From: an uncultured Clostridia bacterium
GTDB taxonomy: Bacteria; Bacillota; Clostridia; Oscillospirales; Acutalibacteraceae
DNA length: 10,982 nt
Direction: 5' to 3'
NCBI GenBank assembly: GCA_946628455.1
Contig: CAMOWP010000052.1
Location: 1 to 10,982, forward strand
Below are positions 1-6,812 of this stretch, piece after piece. The notes below the pieces were generated by a model that saw nothing but the letters and a program-made list of their open reading frames with translations, made no database searches and was not told the DNA's origin. Every line of letters starts with the position of its first letter. Within the stretch, counting starts at the first letter, position 1. The translations under genes were made by a program, and so were the position numbers.

Positions 1-323
1 GCCTCAAGCTTTTCATAAGCAGTGGCGCAGTAAAACGGTCTGTAATTTTCAAGCATTTTTGAAGCGCAGGAGGTAAGGTCGCCCTTAGTGCATATGTTAT
101 CCTTAAGCGCCATAGGGATTCCGCAAAGGGGCGAGCCCTCGCAGTTTTTAATCATTTCATCCGCTTTTTTCGCGCTCCCGAGAGCCTTATCGGCAGTCAA
201 GTGAACAAACGCGTTATATTTTCCGTTTTCTTTTTCAATAGCTGAAAGATAAAGCTGAGTCAGCTCGAGCGACGATATTTCCCTGTTCCTGAGCATTTCT
301 GATAAAGGGGTAATAATTTCCAT
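1..323 (-). CDS. gatA: Asp/Glu-tRNA(Asn/Gln) amidotransferase subunit A, N-terminal part
   Basis: Partial gene: about 107 N-terminal residues, with the rest off the left edge. GatA is the amidase-signature subunit of GatCAB, which converts Glu-tRNA(Gln) or Asp-tRNA(Asn) to the amidated form in the cytoplasm, using ammonia from glutamine. The reading starts MEIITPLSEMLRNREISS and contains PLCGIPMALKDNICTKG, the conserved amidase segment; the Lys in ALKDN (about residue 74) is the catalytic Lys of the Ser-Ser-Lys triad, followed by the typical CASKMLENY. The two catalytic serines would lie outside the window. The ATG follows the gatC stop TAA with no gap, and an AAAGGGGG ribosome binding site lies inside the end of gatC, so translation is probably coupled. 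The identification is firm. Confidence 0.95.
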   Translation of the reverse strand, partial: MEIITPLSEMLRNREISSLELTQLYLSAIEKENGKYNAFVHLTADKALGSAKKADEMIKNCEGSPLCGIPMALKDNICTKGDLTSCASKMLENYRPFYCATAYEKLE

Positions 324-602
324 TTATATTCCCCCTTTAACCCTGAACATTCCGTTTTCATTCTCAGCTGACGAAAGCACCGCAGACTGAGGAAACGAGC
401 TCTCTGCCCTGTCCTCCCTGAGTGCTTCAAGGGGCGCGCGCCCGCTTTCAGTCTCGCCGTTATCGCAAAGCTCAGCACCGCTTACAAGCCTTGCAAACTC
501 TGTTATCTCATCCATATCCTTAACAATATTATCAAGTTCCTCGCCTGAAAATTCGAGCGCGGAAAGCTTTGCAATTTTCAAGATTTCTTCTCTGTTAATC
601 AT
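324..602 (-). CDS. gatC: Asp/Glu-tRNA(Asn/Gln) amidotransferase subunit C
   Basis: A 92-residue protein, the usual length for GatC, the small subunit that wraps around and stabilises GatA in the GatCAB amidotransferase. It starts MINREEILKIAKLSALEFSG and ends in the typical ENENGMFRVKGGI, close to the family's DGFFKVP-type C-terminus; the middle carries the LREDRAE segment that matches the family's LREDE motif. The start at the ATG ending at 602 was chosen because the protein then begins like other GatC proteins and lies about 22 bases downstream of a good promoter's expected start point. An in-frame extension upstream would run through that promoter and has no GatC-like sequence. The ribosome binding site is weak (GAAAGCGG). 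gatA follows directly. Confidence 0.94.
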   Translation of the reverse strand: MINREEILKIAKLSALEFSGEELDNIVKDMDEITEFARLVSGAELCDNGETESGRAPLEALREDRAESSFPQSAVLSSAENENGMFRVKGGI

Positions 603-630
603 ATCAATACCGCTTTCGGTTTTTTGATTT

Positions 631-659
631 ATTTTACCATAATATAACCGCACCGTCAA
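631..659 (-). promoter_or_regulatory. Sigma-A promoter of gatC-gatA
   Basis: On the minus strand a -35 TTGACG (654-659) and a -10 TAAAAT (631-636) are separated by 17 bases. The expected transcription start is near 624, leaving a short leader before the gatC ATG at 602. It lies just downstream of the terminator of the oxidoreductase gene, so gatCA is a separate transcription unit. Confidence 0.75.
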
Positions 660-673
660 ACAGCTGCGGCTGT

Positions 674-707
674 AAATAACAAACGGCAGCGCGCTTGCAC
701 TGCCGTT
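674..707 (-). terminator. Intrinsic terminator after the FAD oxidoreductase gene
   Basis: On the minus strand AACGGCAGTGC pairs with GCGCTGCCGTT around an AAGC loop (11 pairs including one G-T wobble), followed by the T-rich TGTTATTT. It starts a few bases after the TAG stop codon at 712-714. The T run is interrupted, so termination may be incomplete. Confidence 0.7.
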
Positions 708-711
708 AATG

Positions 712-2037
712 CTATACTTTAAAAATATCGTCGTATTTCTCAGCCCACGCCTGAACAGCAAAGCGGCTGTACTGCTTTGGAATTGCCTTGCAGACTGCGG
801 AGAGCCGCGCCATATTTGCACCGAGCCCCGCAAAAAGCGCAACAAGCCTTTTATCCTTAATCATAGCCGCGCCCTTTTTTATAAGGTCGGGGTTAATATC
901 AATAATTCCGCCGCCCGGCTCGCCTGAAATGCTCAGCTCGTTGATTGTTATAATTTTGCTTTCAAACATATAATCAAGCTGGCTCGGCTCAAGCTTAGTC
1001 ATAAGCAGCTTTACAAGCGCAAGGGACGCAAGCCCTGAGCCGATTTCGTTATAATATCTCAGCTGATAAGCCCAAAGCGTTTCCGCGCTGTAGGTTTTTG
1101 TTTTATCATTTTTGATAACGTCCGCCAGAATTGCTGCCGCCTTAAATGAGTTTGCAATTCCCGAGCCGATAAGAGGAATAGTCATAAAAGCGCTGTCCCC
1201 TATCGCCGCATAACCGTCTGCAACCATAATTGACAGGGTCTGCCTTACAGGAATCTCCGTCATTGTGCCTCCTCGCTTCAGCTCTCTTCCGAGAACGGGA
1301 TTGCTCCTTCTGAAAAACTCGGCTTTTTCCTCAGCCTCTTCAGCGGTGAACGGCTCAAATTCCCCGATAAGCAAATCGGAATATTCATCATCAGCCGCAA
1401 CCCAGCCAATTCCCATTCTGCCGTTAGGAATCATATATACCTTATACCTGTCAAAAACTCTGTTAACGTCGCAGCCGAGCTCATAGAACGCTCTGTAGGT
1501 ATAAAAGACCTCAAAGGGCTTAGCCTCTGCCTGAACACCGCAGCACTCGGGAAGCTGAGACCTTACGGGAGAGTTAACCCCGCAGGAGTCAATAACAAGG
1601 TCGCCGAGAATATCGCCCTTATCAGTTTTTATTCCGATAACTCTGTCACCCGCCATAACGGGAGCAAGAATCTCCGTTTCGTAAACGAACTTTACGCCCT
1701 TGCTCTCTGCGTGTGAGATAATCAGGTCGTAAATATCGCGGCGCTCCATTTTAATGTCGTCCTCGTTGCGCTCATCGTCTTCAGTATGCCTGAGTATCGT
1801 CTGCTCAGACGGAGGCGTAAAGCTCATTGAATACATCGGCAATCTCTTGCTTTCATCCGGCTCAGGTATACCGCACGCGCTTAATGATTTAACGTCAAAA
1901 ATATCAGTCCAGTCATAGCCCATATCTTTTCGTTTATGCTTCTCATAAACAGTAACATCAAATCCGCTTTCAGCAAGCAACGCGGCGCAGGATATACCTC
2001 CGTGACCGCCGCCTGCAACAATAATCTTTTTTGCCAT
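712..2037 (-). CDS. NAD(P)/FAD-dependent oxidoreductase (monooxygenase/geranylgeranyl-reductase-like)
   Basis: A 441-residue flavoprotein. The N-terminus AKKIIVAGGGHGGISCAALL is a Rossmann FAD-binding motif (GxGxxG-type) with the acidic ribose-binding end VTVYEKH at about residue 33. Around residues 148-160 DLVIDSCGVNSPVR matches the second FAD motif of PHBH-type monooxygenases and geranylgeranyl reductases, in degenerate form. Around residues 278-300 GDSAFMTIPLIGSGIANS is the third motif (GD...P...GxG), which binds the FAD ribityl/pyrophosphate. No transmembrane segment is evident. It has its own extended -10 promoter, an AAAGGATGAGG ribosome binding site just before the ATG, and a terminator, so it is a single-gene unit between the NAD block and gatCA. 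The substrate cannot be told from sequence. The stop codon is TAG. Confidence 0.85.
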   Translation of the reverse strand: MAKKIIVAGGGHGGISCAALLAESGFDVTVYEKHKRKDMGYDWTDIFDVKSLSACGIPEPDESKRLPMYSMSFTPPSEQTILRHTEDDERNEDDIKMERRDIYDLIISHAESKGVKFVYETEILAPVMAGDRVIGIKTDKGDILGDLVIDSCGVNSPVRSQLPECCGVQAEAKPFEVFYTYRAFYELGCDVNRVFDRYKVYMIPNGRMGIGWVAADDEYSDLLIGEFEPFTAEEAEEKAEFFRRSNPVLGRELKRGGTMTEIPVRQTLSIMVADGYAAIGDSAFMTIPLIGSGIANSFKAAAILADVIKNDKTKTYSAETLWAYQLRYYNEIGSGLASLALVKLLMTKLEPSQLDYMFESKIITINELSISGEPGGGIIDINPDLIKKGAAMIKDKRLVALFAGLGANMARLSAVCKAIPKQYSRFAVQAWAEKYDDIFKV

Positions 2038-2067
2038 AAGACCTCATCCTTTCATATTATTTAATCC

Positions 2068-2103
2068 ATTATACATTATACCACATTTGTCTATTATTTC
2101 ATA
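2068..2103 (-). promoter_or_regulatory. Extended -10 promoter of the FAD oxidoreductase gene
   Basis: On the minus strand TGGTATAAT (2075-2083) is a perfect extended -10, with a second TATAAT seven bases further on (2068-2073). The best-placed -35, TATGAA at 2098-2103, is poor (2 of 6 matches), as is common when a TGn extension is present. Start points near 2068 or 2061 would give a leader of about 25-30 bases with the AGGATGAGG ribosome binding site. The promoter follows directly after the terminator of the NAD block. Confidence 0.7.
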
Positions 2104-2110
2104 GTCTATT

Positions 2111-2141
2111 AAAAAAAGCCCGCAGCATAATAGCCGCAGGC
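2111..2141 (-). terminator. Intrinsic terminator at the end of the NAD block
   Basis: On the minus strand GCCTGCGGC pairs with GCTGCGGGC (9 pairs, two of them G-T wobbles) around a TATTAT loop and is followed by seven T residues. It lies about 17 bases after the pncB stop codon and closes the long co-directional gene block. Confidence 0.88.
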
Positions 2142-2158
2142 ATTTTATGTTATTATGT

Positions 2159-3352
2159 CTATTTTTCTCTTTCAAGCCTGAAGGCAACGGAGCGCTTGAG
2201 ATATTCAAGATAAGCCTCGTCCCTGCACATAGCCTTTGACGGTGTATCCGAAAGCTTTGCAACGGGTCTGCCGTTAACGTACTGAAGCTTGATGACGATG
2301 TTAAGCGCCTTTTCCTTAGTGTCGTTTGAGCAGAAGGTTCCGATTCCGAAGGAAACCTTTGCCCTGTCATTAAAGTGGTCATAAAGCGCCTGAGCCTTGT
2401 CAAAATCAAGGCTGTCGCTGAAGAGAAGGAGCTTTGTTTTCGGGTCAACTCCGTAGCTCTCATAGTGCTTTATAATCCTCTCGCCCCATTCATACGGGTC
2501 GCCGCTGTCATGGCGGACGCCTGTATAGTTATTAACCATTGCGCGATTGAAATCAAGCAGGAATAAATCCGTTGTAATAGTATCGGTCAGCGCCGTTCCG
2601 TTATCTCCGTCATATTCAGCGTACCAGTCGCGCATAGCATAGTGGTTAGTGTATGCAAGCGGAATTGAGTCAATTCCCTGATACATCTGAACGTATTCGT
2701 GAGCATATGTTCCGATTGGGGTAAGGTTATATTTCATCGCAAGGTAAACGTTCGACGTTCCCGTGCAGTTCTTTGTTTCAAATGCAAGGCGTCTTACAAC
2801 CTCGTCCTCCCACTCGCGCGAAAGCCTTCTTCTACAGCCGAATTCAGCAAATTTGAAATTGTATTTGCCTGAATTGAACGCCTCGATTTTAGAATCAAGC
2901 CTCTGCTTTGCAGATTCAAGAAGCTCGTTATAATCGTACTTGAAGCGGAAATAAACCTCGTTGATAATTTCAAGAAGGTAAATTTCAAACTGCATAGCTG
3001 AGAAGAGCGGACCCTTAACAACAACGCTGAGCTCGCCGCTGTCGCTTAAATCAACGGTAACGTATTCACGAATCGGGTGATAAAGGCGGAGAAATTCAAC
3101 ATAGTCGTTTTTGATAAAACGGATTGAGCGGAGATAATCAAGCTCCTCCTCTGTGAAATAAAGAGTGCAGAGATGGTCAATCTGAGCTTCAATTTCGTCA
3201 GCCATTTCCCTTGTGAAAACAACATCCTTATTGCGGCATTTGAAATAGTATTCGCCGCTTAAATCGGTGTGCTTGTGAAAAATGACCTGGTCCATATTGA
3301 ATTTGTATAAATCGGTATCGAGAAGCGATACTACAATCGGTTCCAGTTTCAT
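2159..3352 (-). CDS. pncB: Nicotinate phosphoribosyltransferase
   Basis: A 397-residue protein of the normal PncB length. The enzyme condenses nicotinate with PRPP, coupled to ATP hydrolysis, to give nicotinate mononucleotide (NaMN) in the Preiss-Handler salvage pathway. Matches to the family run throughout: LLDTDLYKFNMDQVIF at the N-terminus, GTYAHEYVQMYQG in the middle (the conserved AHE region), TALTDTITTDLFLLDF, the signature YTGVRHDSGDPYEWGER at about residues 276-292, LLLFSDSLDFDKA, SFGIGTFCSND, and the C-terminal NIVIKLQYVNGRPVAKLSDTPSK. The ATG follows an AGGAGAAT ribosome binding site overlapping the gap-pncB gap of 15 bases. It is the last gene of the block, before a strong terminator, and supplies the substrate line that NadE finishes. 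The stop codon is TAG. The identification is firm. Confidence 0.95.
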   Translation of the reverse strand: MKLEPIVVSLLDTDLYKFNMDQVIFHKHTDLSGEYYFKCRNKDVVFTREMADEIEAQIDHLCTLYFTEEELDYLRSIRFIKNDYVEFLRLYHPIREYVTVDLSDSGELSVVVKGPLFSAMQFEIYLLEIINEVYFRFKYDYNELLESAKQRLDSKIEAFNSGKYNFKFAEFGCRRRLSREWEDEVVRRLAFETKNCTGTSNVYLAMKYNLTPIGTYAHEYVQMYQGIDSIPLAYTNHYAMRDWYAEYDGDNGTALTDTITTDLFLLDFNRAMVNNYTGVRHDSGDPYEWGERIIKHYESYGVDPKTKLLLFSDSLDFDKAQALYDHFNDRAKVSFGIGTFCSNDTKEKALNIVIKLQYVNGRPVAKLSDTPSKAMCRDEAYLEYLKRSVAFRLEREK

Positions 3353-3367
3353 TTTATTCTCCTAAAA

Positions 3368-4399
3368 TCAGTCTGCAAGAGTTTTATCCATTTCTGCAAA
3401 ATACTTAATTGTGCGTACCATCTGGCTTGTGTATGAGTTTTCGTTATCATACCAGGCAACAACCTGTACCTGATATAAACCGTCTGCAAGCTTTCCTACC
3501 ATAGTCTGGGTAGCGTCAAAAAGAGAACCGTAACGGATTCCTACGATATCGCTTGAAACGATTGGGTCCTCGGTATAGCCGAAGGATTCGTTTGAAGCTG
3601 CCTTCATTGCGGCGTTAACGCTTTCAACCGTAATATCCTCGCCCTTTACAACAGCTACAAGAATAGTGGTTGAGCCTGTCGGAACGGGAACTCTCTGTGC
3701 GGAGCCGATAAGCTTTCCGTTGAGCTCGGGAACAACAAGGCCGATTGCCTTTGCGGCGCCTGTTGTATTGGGAACGATATTTACGGAAGCAGCTCTTGCG
3801 CGGCGGAAATCGCCCTTACGGTGAGGTCCGTCAAGCACCATCTGGTCGCCCGTAAACGCATGAACGGTGGTCATAATACCGTGCTCAATAGGAGCGTAAG
3901 CATTAAGCGCCTTAGCCATTGGAGCAAGGCAGTTTGTTGTGCAGGAAGCAGCTGAAATAACCTTGTCCTCTGCGGTGAGAATATCGTGGTTTACGTTGAA
4001 TACGATGGTCGGGATATTATCCTTCGCAGGAGCTGAAAGAACAACCTTCTTTGCGCCCGCCTTGATATGCTTTTCAAGCTCCTCCTTTTTTACAAAGAAG
4101 CCTGTGCACTCAAGAACAACCTCTACTCCGAGGTCAGCCCACGGGAGCTGCTCAGGGTCGGGATTACTGTAAATTCTGATTTCTGTTCCGTCAACGATAA
4201 TACTGTTTTCAGTTGCCTGAACGCTGTCTGCATATTCATAGCGACCCTGCGTTGAATCGTACTTGAGAAGATGAGCGAGCATTGCGGGGTTTGTTAAGTC
4301 GTTAATTGCTACAACCTCGTAACCCGGCGCTCTGAACATCTGGCGGAACGCGAGACGTCCTATTCTTCCGAAACCGTTAATTGCTACTTTTACTGACAT
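3368..4399 (-). CDS. gap: Glyceraldehyde-3-phosphate dehydrogenase, type I, NAD-dependent
   Basis: A 343-residue glycolytic enzyme that oxidises glyceraldehyde 3-phosphate to 1,3-bisphosphoglycerate with NAD and phosphate. It starts MSVKVAINGFGRIGRLAFRQ with the NAD-binding GFGRIGR at residues 9-15. Asp34 (in AINDLTN) is the residue that favours NAD over NADP. The active-site segment SAASCTTNCLAP places the catalytic Cys at 153, and His180 (in TTVHAFTGDQ) is its partner. The C-terminus has WYDNENSYTSQM, also typical. A GAGGAGGAAAT ribosome binding site directly follows the stop codon of the upstream GNAT reading frame. Being between nadE and pncB puts an abundant NAD user inside the salvage cluster, which suggests that cofactor supply and use are co-expressed. 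Whether this is the only gap gene in the genome cannot be seen. Confidence 0.97.
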   Translation of the reverse strand: MSVKVAINGFGRIGRLAFRQMFRAPGYEVVAINDLTNPAMLAHLLKYDSTQGRYEYADSVQATENSIIVDGTEIRIYSNPDPEQLPWADLGVEVVLECTGFFVKKEELEKHIKAGAKKVVLSAPAKDNIPTIVFNVNHDILTAEDKVISAASCTTNCLAPMAKALNAYAPIEHGIMTTVHAFTGDQMVLDGPHRKGDFRRARAASVNIVPNTTGAAKAIGLVVPELNGKLIGSAQRVPVPTGSTTILVAVVKGEDITVESVNAAMKAASNESFGYTEDPIVSSDIVGIRYGSLFDATQTMVGKLADGLYQVQVVAWYDNENSYTSQMVRTIKYFAEMDKTLAD

Positions 4400-4412
4400 A
4401 ATATTTCCTCCT

Positions 4413-4979
4413 CTATTTTACGGCGTTCTGCCGTTTATTCCATTCATCCCTGAGGATTGCAAGCCCGTACTGGTCAAAATACGGCTCGCTCGCCTCCTTG
4501 CGGGCTTTGCCCCGCTTAATCATTCTTCCCTCGTTTCTCATTCCCACCTTTTCAAGAATGTGAAGCATAGCGGAATTATCGACGTCGCACACGCCATGTA
4601 CCCTGTGAAGCTTGAGCTCGTTAAACGAGTAATCAAGCACGCCTTTCAGCCCCTCGGTAGTATATCCGTGCCCCGTATAAAATCTGTTGAGAATTATACC
4701 GAGAATCGCGTCGTCACGCCTCCAGTTCATATGAAGAGAAATTCCGCCTATAACGCGCTTTTCGGCTTTAAGCTCAAGCGCAAAATTATAATGCATACGC
4801 GGCTCTGCGTTCATTTCATTTACGCACTACACCTCAAGGTATTCTCTTGTCTGCTTTGGCGTATTGGGGCCGAACATCATATGCTTTACGTTATCGTAAT
4901 CCGAAGAGTATTCATGCACCGCCTCAAAATCATCGGGCGAAAACTCTCTTAAAATCAGTCTCTCTGTTTCAAAATGCAT
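4413..4979 (-). pseudogene. GNAT-family N-acetyltransferase (RimJ/RimL type) interrupted by an in-frame amber codon
   Basis: Read from the ATG at 4979, which has a GGAGAAAG ribosome binding site, the frame begins MHFETERLILREFSPDDFEA, the usual start of AcT_3/RimJ-RimL acetyltransferases. It hits TAG at codon 51 (4827-4829) and continues in the same frame as CVNEMNAEPRMHYNFALELK to a second TAG at 4413. Apart from that codon the 189-codon frame is intact: IGGISLHMNWRRDDAILGIILN forms the core strands and FYTGHGYTTEGLK is the acetyl-CoA-binding loop. The TAG could come from TGG, CAG, GAG or AAG by one base. Three neighbours (the oxidoreductase, pncA and pncB) end in TAG, so UAG is probably a true stop here. 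A product starting at 4814 would lack the first strand and helix and has no well-spaced ribosome binding site. It may be a pseudogene, a sequencing error or strain variation. It lies between nadE (12-base gap) and gap (13-base gap). Confidence 0.8.
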
Positions 4980-4991
4980 ATCTTTCTCCGA

Positions 4992-5720
4992 TTACAGCTC
5001 CGACGGTTTAAACGACGGCATAAGCTCTAATTTAAACTGATTGATTCTGTGAAGGTAGTCGATTCTTTCCTTTTTTACAGGGTCATCAATTTCGCCTGTT
5101 CTGATATATCTGTCAAGCTCAGCGTAGGTAAAGCCGAGGTTATCCTCATCGGTTATTCCGCTGAGTCCGTCAATCGGCACCTTGTTAACAAGAACATCGG
5201 GAAGCCCGAGAAGCGTGCCGATTTCCTTCATCTCAGCAACCGTTATATTTGAGCAGGGGCTGAAATCGCCTACGGAATCGCCGTAACGGGTTGAATAGCC
5301 CACCCAGTCCTCCGAGAGGTTGCAGGTGTTTGCAACTCTTCCGTTATTGCTCTGGGATACGGCGTATAAAACTGACATACGGATTCTCGGCGGCAGATTG
5401 ATAACGCTCTGATTTGAAAGCTCAAACGGTATGTTATTCTTTACTCCGTCAACCGCGTCCTTGATGTTAACTATAAAGTGCTTTATTCCGAGGTGGTTAA
5501 CGAGCAGCTTTGCCATATCAATATCGCTCTGCTCGCCGTTTGGCATAAGAACGCCTATAACCCTGTCCCGTCCGAGCGCCTCAACGCAAAGCGCCGCGAC
5601 AATTGAGCTGTCCTTACCGCCTGAAATACCGATAACGGCATTGCAGCCCTTTCCGTTTTTCTCAAAGAAATCGCGTATCCACTGAACGCATTCGTTTTTA
5701 ACCTTTAATGCATCAAACAT
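4992..5720 (-). CDS. nadE: NAD synthetase, ammonia-dependent short form
   Basis: A 242-residue enzyme that turns nicotinate adenine dinucleotide, ATP and ammonia into NAD, the last step of both de novo synthesis and Preiss-Handler salvage. The PP-loop ATP-binding motif SGGKDS is at residues 33-38 in AVIGISGGKDSSIVAALCVE. NLSEDWVGYSTRYGDSVGDF in the middle matches the family's NKSE...GYxTxYGD segment, and the C-terminal IDGLSGITDEDNLGFTYAELD matches the DE..LG..Y..ID end. There is no glutaminase (nitrilase-fold) domain, so it should use free ammonia or a separate amidotransferase. The ribosome binding site TAGGAGA overlaps the pncA stop codon ten bases upstream, which suggests coupling with PncA. 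Confidence 0.95.
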   Translation of the reverse strand: MFDALKVKNECVQWIRDFFEKNGKGCNAVIGISGGKDSSIVAALCVEALGRDRVIGVLMPNGEQSDIDMAKLLVNHLGIKHFIVNIKDAVDGVKNNIPFELSNQSVINLPPRIRMSVLYAVSQSNNGRVANTCNLSEDWVGYSTRYGDSVGDFSPCSNITVAEMKEIGTLLGLPDVLVNKVPIDGLSGITDEDNLGFTYAELDRYIRTGEIDDPVKKERIDYLHRINQFKLELMPSFKPSEL

Positions 5721-5730
5721 ATCGTTTCTC

Positions 5731-6255
5731 CTATATAATATCTATCTGACAGCTTCTCATCGTATTAATCGCCGCTTCGTGAGCTTCGGGAGTTACGCCT
5801 GCGCAGCAGCTCTCCTTAACGCAGATTGCTTTTTCGGGGAAATACGCCTTTAAAAGCAGAGTGTTTGAAACAACGCAGATATCGGTGCAAAGCCCGAGAA
5901 GCTCAACGCAAAATTCCTCGCCGCCTGCCCTCTCTTCAAGGAGCTTCGGCAAATCCTTGCTTCCGAAGGTGAGCTTTTCAACGGGGGTATATCCCTTTTT
6001 CTCAAGCGCAGCGGCAACCGCGCTGTTGAACTTCCAGCCGTCAGTTCCCTTAATGCAGTGCTCAACGGGCAGCTTTTTACCCTCTGCCGACTCAAGATAA
6101 TTTTCAAAATGAGTATCGAAGGTTGCGAAAATCTCGCCGTCAAAATCCTCAATTTCATTAACAACGGCAGGGACAATCGCCTCAGCCTCTTTTGTGCCGA
6201 GAGCACCGTCAACAAAATCCTTTTGCATATCAACAACTACTAAAAACTTTTTCAT
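5731..6255 (-). CDS. pncA: Nicotinamidase / isochorismatase-family cysteine hydrolase
   Basis: A 174-residue protein of the isochorismatase fold. Nicotinamidase hydrolyses nicotinamide to nicotinate and ammonia, the entry step of the salvage line. Catalytic residues fit the family: Asp9 in VVVDMQKDFV, Lys94 in VEKLTFGSKDL, and Cys127 in GLCTDICVVSN. Asp47 and His49 (FDTHFENY) and His66 (VEHCIKGT) sit where the metal ligands are expected. Sequence alone can confuse nicotinamidase with other cysteine hydrolases of this family, but the nadE gene ten bases downstream and pncB in the same block make nicotinamidase much the most likely. An AGGAAAAGG ribosome binding site lies in the 18-base gap after the LRR gene, with no promoter or terminator apparent, so it is probably on the LRR transcript. 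The stop codon is TAG. Confidence 0.9.
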   Translation of the reverse strand: MKKFLVVVDMQKDFVDGALGTKEAEAIVPAVVNEIEDFDGEIFATFDTHFENYLESAEGKKLPVEHCIKGTDGWKFNSAVAAALEKKGYTPVEKLTFGSKDLPKLLEERAGGEEFCVELLGLCTDICVVSNTLLLKAYFPEKAICVKESCCAGVTPEAHEAAINTMRSCQIDII

Positions 6256-6273
6256 ACCTTTTCCTCTTAAAAA

Positions 6274-6753
6274 TCAGCTGTTATAGTGAATCTTCGCGTT
6301 TGGGAATATATCCTTAAGCTTAACCTTCGGTCCGCCTTCATATTCCCTTATTTTCTTTGCGTCTGCTTTTGAACCGCCGTAGTAAACATTTTTTATTATT
6401 TGGCCATCACTATAAGGTCGAAAAGATAAAACATTAATATATTTTATACTCTTAGATAACTTTACACTCTTAATATTTGAGCAACCAGTAAAAGCATAGT
6501 ATCCAATGCCAGTCACTCCTTTTTTGATAACAACCTGCTTGATAGCTTTCTGTCCCTCAAAAGCGACTGCCTGAATCTCACCTTTTCCGTAAACGGTCAG
6601 CTTCTTTCCGTTAAATTTGAATTTTACTCCGTCGCCGCACCATCCGCTTGAGGGAAGAACGGCTGCCTGAGAGGTTATATGCATTCCCGCCGTAACGCTG
6701 AAAAGCATAACGAGCGCAAGTAAAACCGATAATATTTTTTTCATTCTTTTCAT
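6274..6753 (-). CDS. Small secreted BspA-type leucine-rich-repeat protein
   Basis: A 159-residue exported protein of unknown function. Residues 1-31 form a Sec signal peptide: a basic MKRMKK start, hydrophobic ILSVLLALVMLFSVTAG, and a likely cleavage near SQAA/V. After it, SGWCGDGVKFKFNGKKLTVYGKG is the short beta domain that commonly precedes BspA/LRR_5 repeats. One clear repeat follows (VVIKKGVTGIGYYAFTGCSNIKSVKLSKSIKYI), and the end VYYGGSKADAKKI...NAKIHYN resembles the usual cap of these proteins. Family members are often much longer with many repeats, so this is a minimal form. No sortase motif or lipobox is visible. It has an AAGGAGGT ribosome binding site and its own promoter. The repeat-coding part (about 6398-6490) is visibly more AT-rich than its surroundings. 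Its link to NAD genes is unexplained. Confidence 0.82.
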   Translation of the reverse strand: MKRMKKILSVLLALVMLFSVTAGMHITSQAAVLPSSGWCGDGVKFKFNGKKLTVYGKGEIQAVAFEGQKAIKQVVIKKGVTGIGYYAFTGCSNIKSVKLSKSIKYINVLSFRPYSDGQIIKNVYYGGSKADAKKIREYEGGPKVKLKDIFPNAKIHYNS

Positions 6754-6780
6754 AATTTTACCTCCTTATAACTTTAGTTT

Positions 6781-6809
6781 ATTATACCATACCAACCATT
6801 TTCTTTCAA
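6781..6809 (-). promoter_or_regulatory. Promoter of the LRR-pncA-nadE-gap-pncB segment
   Basis: On the minus strand a -35 TTGAAA (6804-6809) and a -10 TATAAT (6781-6786) are 17 bases apart, and the -10 has a TGG extension. It begins three bases after the stop codon of the NAD-kinase-like gene. No terminator is seen before it, so read-through from upstream is also possible. The palindrome found at the nrtR promoter is not repeated here. Confidence 0.75.
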
Positions 6810-6812
6810 CAA

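Noticed and set aside
603..845. In-frame N-terminal extension of gatC
   Set aside because: It would run through the gatC promoter, the upstream terminator and into the oxidoreductase gene, and shows no GatC-like sequence.
2044..2463. 139-codon open frame on the minus strand over the pncB end
   Set aside because: It is a shifted frame of pncB that runs through the terminator and the next promoter; composition is not protein-like.
4560..4952. 130-codon open frame on the plus strand over the GNAT region
   Set aside because: It is antisense to a clear GNAT reading frame and has no recognisable domain.
4413..4979. UAG recoding (for example pyrrolysine) as explanation of the internal amber codon
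   Set aside because: Several neighbouring genes, and this gene itself, use TAG as their final stop, followed by normal intergenic signals; no supporting element was seen in the window.
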